Both the position numbers and the translations under genes were made by a program. 64,000 nt of DNA from Ureibacillus thermosphaericus (GTDB lineage Bacteria > Bacillota > Bacilli > Bacillales_A > Planococcaceae). The DNA lies in NCBI RefSeq assembly GCF_012396605.1, contig NZ_JAAXPW010000004.1, positions 1-64,000 of the forward strand, given 5' to 3'. Positions within the stretch are counted from its first letter, which is position 1; every line of letters begins with the position of its first letter. This document shows positions 58,801 through 64,000 of this stretch, piece by piece. The notes beneath the pieces were generated by a model. That model was given only the letters and a program-made list of their open reading frames with translations. It made no database searches and had not been told where the DNA came from.

Positions 58801-59025
58801 ATGTTATATCCATCCATTGATGTGTTGAAAGGAAAAGTAGACTCCAAATATTCATTAGTTAGTTTAGCATCAAAACGTGCCCGTCAATTACAAGAACTTG
58901 GAAACTTTAAATTGTCTGAGTATAAATCACATAAACCAGTTGGGAAAGCGTTGGAAGAAGTTGCTGCAGGTTTATTAGAAATGGAAATCCAAGATGCTAA
59001 CAAAGTTTATTCTGATGAACAATAG
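58801..59025 (+). CDS. rpoZ: RNA polymerase omega subunit
   Basis: 74 residues from the third of three consecutive ATGs (58801), which has the best spacing to AAAGGAG (58787-58793); the first two overlap the gmk stop. LYPSIDVLKGKVDSKYSLVSLASKRARQLQE is the typical omega N-terminus, and KPVGKALEEVAAGLL the conserved C-terminal helix. Omega aids RNA polymerase assembly. The gmk-rpoZ pair is conserved across Firmicutes. Confidence 0.96.
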   Translation: MLYPSIDVLKGKVDSKYSLVSLASKRARQLQELGNFKLSEYKSHKPVGKALEEVAAGLLEMEIQDANKVYSDEQ

Positions 59026-59053
59026 AAGTAAAATTTAATGTAAAACTACGAGT

Positions 59054-59098
59054 AGCTCCCGGAGAAACATTCTTTGGGAGCTTATCCTTTGAAAGGGT
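59054..59098 (+). other. Hairpins in the rpoZ-coaC gap
   Basis: AGCTCCC (59054-59060) pairs with GGGAGCT (59076-59082). It lacks a T run. Directly after, CCTTT (59086-59090) can pair with AAAGG (59092-59096), which is part of the coaC ribosome binding site. A regulatory role is only a possibility. Confidence 0.35.
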
Positions 59099-59106
59099 GA
59101 AAGTTG

Positions 59107-59658
59107 ATGAGTCGAAAAATTTTACTAGGAGTGTCTGGCGGTATTGCGGTTTACAAAGCAGTAGCATTAGTAAGTAAATTAACTCAAGCAGGGTTTCAAG
59201 TAAAAGTAATTATGACCGAATCAGCGATGAAATTTGTTACACCCCTTACTTTCCAAGTAATGTCAAAAAATGATGTGTATATTGATACGTTCGACGAAAA
59301 AGATCCAAGTTCAATTGCCCATATTGAATTAGCTGACTGGGCGGATTTAGTGATTGTTGCACCTGCGACAGCGAATATCATTGGTAAACTTGCCAATGGA
59401 ATTGCTGATGATATGTTGACAACAACACTGCTCGCTACAACGAGCCCAGTATGGATTGCCCCAGCTATGAACGTGCATATGTATGACCATCCTGCTGTAA
59501 AACGCAATATCGCACAGCTTGCAAGAGACGGCTATTCCTTTATTGAACCATCAGAAGGGTATTTAGCTTGTGGATATGTTGGTAAGGGACGATTAGAAGA
59601 GCCGGAGAAAATAACGGAGTTGGTGATTCAATATTTTGAAAGAGAAGAGAAAAAATGA
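59107..59658 (+). CDS. coaC: Phosphopantothenoylcysteine decarboxylase, CoaC domain only
   Basis: 183 residues. CoaC decarboxylates 4'-phosphopantothenoylcysteine with FMN. The active site is complete: the catalytic His H72 in SSIAHIELA, PAMNVHM at 119-125 and the substrate flap with C155 in ACGYVGKGR. In most bacteria CoaC is fused to CoaB (phosphopantothenate-cysteine ligase), about 400 residues in all. Here the protein stops at the domain boundary (after a short EREEKK tail) and priA begins at the stop. CoaB must therefore be elsewhere. The start is ATG 59107, after AAAGGGTGA; the TTG at 59104 is also possible. Confidence 0.93.
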   Translation: MSRKILLGVSGGIAVYKAVALVSKLTQAGFQVKVIMTESAMKFVTPLTFQVMSKNDVYIDTFDEKDPSSIAHIELADWADLVIVAPATANIIGKLANGIADDMLTTTLLATTSPVWIAPAMNVHMYDHPAVKRNIAQLARDGYSFIEPSEGYLACGYVGKGRLEEPEKITELVIQYFEREEKK

Positions 59659-62066
59659 TGATTGCCGAAGTCATTGTTGACGTGTCCGCATATCCAGTCG
59701 ACCGCCCTTTTGATTACTTCATTCCAGAACAAGTAGAAGAGCTTATTGAATGTGGTTGTCGAGTAAAAGTGCCTTTTGGAAATCGGAATGTTCTCGGATT
59801 TGTTGTTGGGATAAAGAATGAGACGGATGTTCCGTTAGATAAAATTAAGCCAATCGCGTCATTACTCGATATTGAGCCGGTATTGACAAGTGAAATGCTT
59901 CAATTGGCAAAATGGTTGAAACAAGAAACGATTTGTTATGAAATCGATTGCTTACAAGTAATGTTGCCATCAGCACTTAGGGCAAAGTATGAAAAAATGG
60001 TCGTTCTTCAAACTAATGTAGAAAATTTAGATGAACCTTTAAAACATTACTTCCAAAAGTCGACAAAAGTGAACTATAAAGAATTTGAGAAAAATAATTT
60101 GCTCATCCCTTTAAAAAAAGCGTTAAATAAGAAATTACTTTCCCTTGAAAATGTAGTTAAACAAAAAGGCCAAGTAAAAGAAATTAGAAAAGTAAAAGTT
60201 TCAGATAATCTTCAACTTCTTCAAGAAGTATATGATAAGTTATCCAACCGTGCCAAAAAACAAAAACAACTGCTTTTATGGATGAAACAACACGTTGGGG
60301 AAATATTGGAACCTGATTTTATTTACAAGGAAACAAACTGTTCCCCTCAAGTGTTACAAGCAATCATTGAGCAAGGTGCTGCTGAATTTATATTAGAAGA
60401 AGTGTATCGAAATCCTTTTAAGAAGGATGTTAAAAAAACAGATTTTTTAACTTTAACAGAGGAACAAAAACAAGCATTACATAAAATTGTAGAAGCGATG
60501 GACAATCGTTCCCCTGAAACGTTCTTATTACATGGGGTAACCGGAAGCGGTAAAACGGAAGTTTATTTGCAGGCAATTCAGCATTGTATTCAGCAAGGTA
60601 AAGATGCGATTGTACTTGTTCCAGAAATTTCCCTCACTCCGCAAATGACAAATCGCTTCCGTTCAAGATTTGGTGAACTTGTTGCGGTGATGCATAGCGG
60701 TTTGTCGATCGGTGAAAAGTACGATGAATGGAGGAAAGTTCATCAACAAAAAGTGAAGGTTGTTGTTGGTGCGCGATCCGCAGTATTTGCTCCCTTTGAA
60801 AATGTAGGACTCATCATCCTCGATGAAGAGCATGAATCGTCTTATAAACAAGAAGATACACCGAGATATCATGCAAGGGATGTTGCCATTTGGAGAAGTA
60901 AATATCATCATTGTCCAGTGATTTTAGGAAGCGCTACGCCAAGCCTTGAATCCTATGCTCGTGCTAGAAAAAACGTGTATAAATTATTGACATTAAAAGG
61001 GCGGGCATTAAATCAACCCCTACCGACTGTTGAAATTGTTGATATGAGGGAAGAATTAAAAAAGGGAAATCGTTCCATGTTTTCTGAAAAATTAACTGAG
61101 TCCATTCGTAATCGGTTAAAAAAGAAAGAGCAAATCGTGTTGTTTTTAAATCGGAGAGGGTATTCTTCCTTCGTTTTATGCCGAGATTGCGGAACGGTGA
61201 TGCAATGTGAAAATTGTGATATTTCCTTAACATATCATCGCTACAATGAAAAATTAAAATGCCATTATTGTGGATATGAACAGTTTGTACCAACAATTTG
61301 TCCAGAATGTAGTAGCGACCATATTCGTTATTTTGGAACAGGTACTCAAAAAGTGGAAGAAGAATTGATGAAACTCTTTCCAGAGGCAAGGGTATTAAGA
61401 ATGGATGTGGATACGACAAAACAGAAAGGTGCACATGAGGAGATATTAGAGAATTTTGGAGCTGGCAAAGCGGATATACTGCTCGGAACTCAAATGATTG
61501 CCAAAGGATTGGACTTTCCAAACATTACCCTTGTTGGTGTACTAAGTGCCGATACTTCGCTGCATTTGCCAGATTTTCGCGCAGCTGAGCGGACATTCCA
61601 ACTGCTTACTCAAGTAAGTGGTCGTGCGGGTAGAGCGGAAAAGCATGGTGAGGTAATTATTCAATCCTACACACCGGAACATTATGCAATTGAACTTGCG
61701 AAAACCCAACAATATGAACCATTTTATGAAAGAGAAATGATGGTTCGCCATGGTGCGGCATATCCACCATATTATTTTATAGCACTCATCCAAGTAGCAC
61801 ATGAAGACGTATTGTTAGCAGCAGAATATGCTAATAAATGTGCAGAATTTCTTCGTACTCATCTTTCTTTTAATGCTTCTATTATTGGACCGACGACAGC
61901 AGGCATCGTTCGTCTGCAAAATAGATATCGCTATCAATGTTTGATAAAATACAAAATAGAGCCGAATTTAATTCCAACATTTTTACAGTTAATGAAAATA
62001 TATCGTACGGATTGGATAAAAAAGGGTGTCGTATTAACAATTGATTTAGACCCCTCCATGATTTAA
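59655..62066 (+). CDS. priA: Primosomal protein N' (replication restart helicase PriA)
   Basis: 803 residues. The 3'-DNA-binding domain (about 1-110) and winged helix (to about 250) lead to the helicase core: Walker A GVTGSGKT at 294-301, DEEH at 390-393 and LLGTQMIAKGLDFPNITLVG. The zinc-binding insertion has CRDC, CENC, CHYC and CPEC pairs (about 511-556). QVSGRAGRAEKHG is motif VI. PriA reloads the replisome at stalled forks. The start, ATG 59655 or 59658, overlaps the coaC stop. Confidence 0.97.
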   Translation: MMIAEVIVDVSAYPVDRPFDYFIPEQVEELIECGCRVKVPFGNRNVLGFVVGIKNETDVPLDKIKPIASLLDIEPVLTSEMLQLAKWLKQETICYEIDCLQVMLPSALRAKYEKMVVLQTNVENLDEPLKHYFQKSTKVNYKEFEKNNLLIPLKKALNKKLLSLENVVKQKGQVKEIRKVKVSDNLQLLQEVYDKLSNRAKKQKQLLLWMKQHVGEILEPDFIYKETNCSPQVLQAIIEQGAAEFILEEVYRNPFKKDVKKTDFLTLTEEQKQALHKIVEAMDNRSPETFLLHGVTGSGKTEVYLQAIQHCIQQGKDAIVLVPEISLTPQMTNRFRSRFGELVAVMHSGLSIGEKYDEWRKVHQQKVKVVVGARSAVFAPFENVGLIILDEEHESSYKQEDTPRYHARDVAIWRSKYHHCPVILGSATPSLESYARARKNVYKLLTLKGRALNQPLPTVEIVDMREELKKGNRSMFSEKLTESIRNRLKKKEQIVLFLNRRGYSSFVLCRDCGTVMQCENCDISLTYHRYNEKLKCHYCGYEQFVPTICPECSSDHIRYFGTGTQKVEEELMKLFPEARVLRMDVDTTKQKGAHEEILENFGAGKADILLGTQMIAKGLDFPNITLVGVLSADTSLHLPDFRAAERTFQLLTQVSGRAGRAEKHGEVIIQSYTPEHYAIELAKTQQYEPFYEREMMVRHGAAYPPYYFIALIQVAHEDVLLAAEYANKCAEFLRTHLSFNASIIGPTTAGIVRLQNRYRYQCLIKYKIEPNLIPTFLQLMKIYRTDWIKKGVVLTIDLDPSMI

Positions 62067-62084
62067 ATAGAAAGAGGTTACCTA

Positions 62085-62576
62085 ATGATTAGAGAAATCG
62101 TAAAGCATCCGGCAAAAATATTAACACAGCCATGTAAAGAAGTAACAGTAATTGATGAAGAGATTATCACTTTATTAGATGATATGTACGAAACGATGGT
62201 TGAATATGACGGTATGGGTATTGCTGCTCCTCAAGTTAATGTTCCCCTTCGTATTGCTATTGTTGAGTTAGGTGAAGAGCGAACGTTGATCGAAATGATT
62301 AACCCTACAGTCATCGAAACGGACGGTTCATCAGTGGACATCGAAGGTTGTTTAAGTTTCCCTGGGCTTTATGGAGAAGTGGAAAGATCGAATTATGTTA
62401 AAATTGAAGCCCATGATCGAAACGGTCAAGTATATCAATTGGAAGCAACGGATTACGATGCTCGCTGTATTTTACATGAAATTGACCATTTAGATGGCAT
62501 TTTATTCAATTCTAAAATTACACGTGTCTATACTGAAGAAGAATTAGAGGAAATGTTCGAGGAGGAGGAAGAATAA
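62085..62576 (+). CDS. def: Peptide deformylase
   Basis: 163 residues. It removes the formyl group from nascent proteins. The three motifs are intact: GMGIAAPQ (43-50), EGCLS (87-91) and HEIDH (131-135); C89, H131 and H135 bind the metal, and E132 is catalytic. The acidic tail (EEELEEMFEEEEE) is short. It is 3 nt before fmt, the enzyme that adds the formyl group. Confidence 0.97.
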   Translation: MIREIVKHPAKILTQPCKEVTVIDEEIITLLDDMYETMVEYDGMGIAAPQVNVPLRIAIVELGEERTLIEMINPTVIETDGSSVDIEGCLSFPGLYGEVERSNYVKIEAHDRNGQVYQLEATDYDARCILHEIDHLDGILFNSKITRVYTEEELEEMFEEEEE

Positions 62577-62579
62577 AAT

Positions 62580-63518
62580 ATGACAAAAATCGTATTTATG
62601 GGCACTCCGGAATTTTCAGTTCCTATTTTGCGCATGCTTCATGAAGAAGGATATGAAGTTGCAGCAGTCGTCACGCAACCGGACCGTCCTGTTGGAAGAA
62701 AACGGGTGCTAACTCCTCCTCCAGTAAAAGAAGAAGCACTTCGTTTAGGATTAAAAGTTCTTCAACCTGAGAAATTAAAAGGTTCTGATGAAATGAGCGA
62801 ATTAATTCATATGAATCCCGATTTAATTGTTACTGCTGCTTATGGTCAAATCTTGCCGAAAGAGTTGTTGGAAGCGCCAAAATGGGGATGCATTAATGTG
62901 CATGCATCGCTATTGCCAAAATATCGCGGTGGTGCGCCGATTCATCAAGCCATTATTGACGGAGAAGAGAAAACAGGCGTTACCATTATGTATATGGCAG
63001 AAAAATTAGATGCGGGTGATATCATTTCCCAAAGAGAAATCCCTATTGAAGAATTGGACCATACGGGCATCATGTTTGAAAAACTGAGCCTTTTGGGAAG
63101 AGATTTATTAAAGGACACGCTTCCTAGCATCCTAAATGGTACAAATGAACGCATTCCGCAGGATGAAACAAGAGCGACTTTTGCACATAATATTACAAGG
63201 GAACAAGAGCGAATAGATTGGACAAAAAGTGCGAGAAGTATTTATAACCAAGTGCGTGGCCTACATCCATGGCCTATTGCCTATACAACCTTTAAAGGTG
63301 ACAATGTGAAAATTTGGTGGGCAAAAGTAGGTGACTCACAAGTTACAGCTCGTCCTGGTGAAGTGGTGAAAATTGAAAAAGATTATTTTGAAGTGGCTAC
63401 TGGTGAAGGAACCCTTGCAATAATCGAATTACAACCTGCAGGTAAAAAACGCATGTCAGCGGAAGATTATTTACGTGGCGTGGGTTCAAAATTGCAGATT
63501 GGAGATTTATTTGAATGA
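62580..63518 (+). CDS. fmt: Methionyl-tRNA formyltransferase
   Basis: 312 residues. It formylates initiator Met-tRNA using 10-formyl-tetrahydrofolate. The catalytic N106 and H108 are in [18 protein letters not shown], with D144 in KLDAGDI. The C-terminal OB-like tRNA-binding domain starts near 205 ([24 protein letters not shown]). GAGGAGGAAG inside the end of def provides the binding site. It overlaps the rsmB start by 4 nt. Confidence 0.97.
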   Translation: MTKIVFMGTPEFSVPILRMLHEEGYEVAAVVTQPDRPVGRKRVLTPPPVKEEALRLGLKVLQPEKLKGSDEMSELIHMNPDLIVTAAYGQILPKELLEAPKWGCINVHASLLPKYRGGAPIHQAIIDGEEKTGVTIMYMAEKLDAGDIISQREIPIEELDHTGIMFEKLSLLGRDLLKDTLPSILNGTNERIPQDETRATFAHNITREQERIDWTKSARSIYNQVRGLHPWPIAYTTFKGDNVKIWWAKVGDSQVTARPGEVVKIEKDYFEVATGEGTLAIIELQPAGKKRMSAEDYLRGVGSKLQIGDLFE

Positions 63519-64000
63519 GAAAGAAGAAGAAAAGTATTCATATTTGGGATGGTAATGTGCGAGATGCGGCGTTAAGCATACTACTTGCCGTAGACAAGAA
63601 CCAAGCATATTCCAACCTATTATTAAACCAAACAATCAATAAATATCATATTGAAGCAAAAGATCGGGCCTTGCTGACGGAATTAACCTATGGAACTCTT
63701 CAATATAAATATGCCTTGGATTATTATTTAGAACCGTATATTCGTGGCAAAATAGAACAATGGATTCGATGGCTTTTAAGACTTTCGGTTTACCAAATGG
63801 TCTATTTATCGAAAATTCCTGAGCATGCAATTGTTCATGAAGCTGTAGAAATTGCCAAAAGGAGAGGCCATAAAGGGATTGCTTCCATGGTGAATGGTAT
63901 TTTGCGATCTATCACCAGAATGGGCATTCCGTCGCTAGAAAAAATAAAAGATCCGATTGAGCGTATAGCTATAGAAACAAGCCATCCTAGATGGATTGTA
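63515..64000 (+). CDS. rsmB: 16S rRNA (cytosine(967)-C(5))-methyltransferase RsmB, N-terminal part (runs off the window)
   Basis: 162 codons are present, with no stop before the window ends. The visible part is the NusB-like RNA-binding domain: [20 protein letters not shown], then [20 protein letters not shown] and [19 protein letters not shown]. The AdoMet domain (about residues 230-450) lies beyond 64000. It starts with ATGA overlapping the fmt stop. The def-fmt-rsmB order (yloM in B. subtilis) is conserved. Confidence 0.94.
   Translation, partial: MRKKKKSIHIWDGNVRDAALSILLAVDKNQAYSNLLLNQTINKYHIEAKDRALLTELTYGTLQYKYALDYYLEPYIRGKIEQWIRWLLRLSVYQMVYLSKIPEHAIVHEAVEIAKRRGHKGIASMVNGILRSITRMGIPSLEKIKDPIERIAIETSHPRWIV

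Noticed and set aside
60964-61521. A 185-residue minus-strand frame inside priA
   Set aside because: It lies antisense to the priA helicase domain, has no known motif or binding site, and reflects codon bias of priA.

Overview
This window is a low-GC, Gram-positive, endospore-forming Bacillales chromosome. The gene order follows the Bacillus subtilis ylb - mra/fts - sig - div - pyr - ylo backbone almost gene for gene. Sporulation genes (spoVD, spoVE, spoIIGA, sigE, sigG, ylbJ, a GerR-like regulator) are embedded in it. The gaps in that backbone (no murE, murG or murB in the division cluster, no remA before gmk, no ylbK, ylmD, yloB or cysH block) and the DUF7147 and DUF3397 neighbours suggest a Lysinibacillus/Ureibacillus/Solibacillus-type member of the Planococcaceae. 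Species cannot be told from sequence alone.

Layout. 1-126 is the 3' end of a group II intron. 145-13461 is the ylb region: a phosphodiesterase, ylbG, rsmD, coaD, a frameshifted ylbJ, ylbL, tmcAL, yceD/ylbN, rpmF, an enoyl-CoA hydratase-like gene, a RsfA/GerR-type regulator, panE and bshC. 13483-28617 is the cell wall and division cluster, from mraZ with phased MraZ boxes through rsmH, ftsL, pbpB, spoVD, mraY, murD, spoVE, divIB, ylxW, ylxX and sbp to ftsA and ftsZ. 28646-31221 is spoIIGA-sigE-sigG, with Spo0A-like and sigma-F-like control sites. 31387-34642 is ylmC-ylmE-sepF-ylmG-ylmH-divIVA. 34659-37857 is ileS behind an isoleucine T-box. 37975-38195 is a tandem array of 21-bp units. 38337-39727 is lspA-rluD-type gene. 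39724-51539 is the complete pyrimidine operon pyrR-P-B-C-AA-AB-K-D-F-E. 51541-57169 is the least conserved stretch: a serine hydrolase, rqcH, and a TetR regulator with its target oxidoreductase. 57226-64000 is yicC-gmk-rpoZ-coaC-priA-def-fmt-rsmB, with rsmB running off the end.

How the parts work together. The mra-fts block makes lipid I precursors, septal transpeptidases, the SEDS glycosyltransferase, and the FtsA/FtsZ ring with SepF and DivIVA as accessory factors. SpoIIGA processes pro-sigma-E, and sigma-G follows from a forespore promoter. The pyr operon converts bicarbonate, glutamine and aspartate to UMP. It has two PyrR-binding loops. The first, ahead of pyrR, controls a normal intrinsic terminator. 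The second, ahead of pyrB, has no terminator; it sits beside a sequence exactly complementary to the pyrB ribosome binding site, which suggests PyrR control of translation at that point.

Most noteworthy points: the putative PyrR translational switch before pyrB; a coaC gene ending at the domain boundary without its CoaB half; the 21-bp alternating tandem repeat before lspA; the three matched operators around the TetR/oxidoreductase pair; the N-terminal frameshift in ylbJ; and the clean absence of murE, murG and murB.
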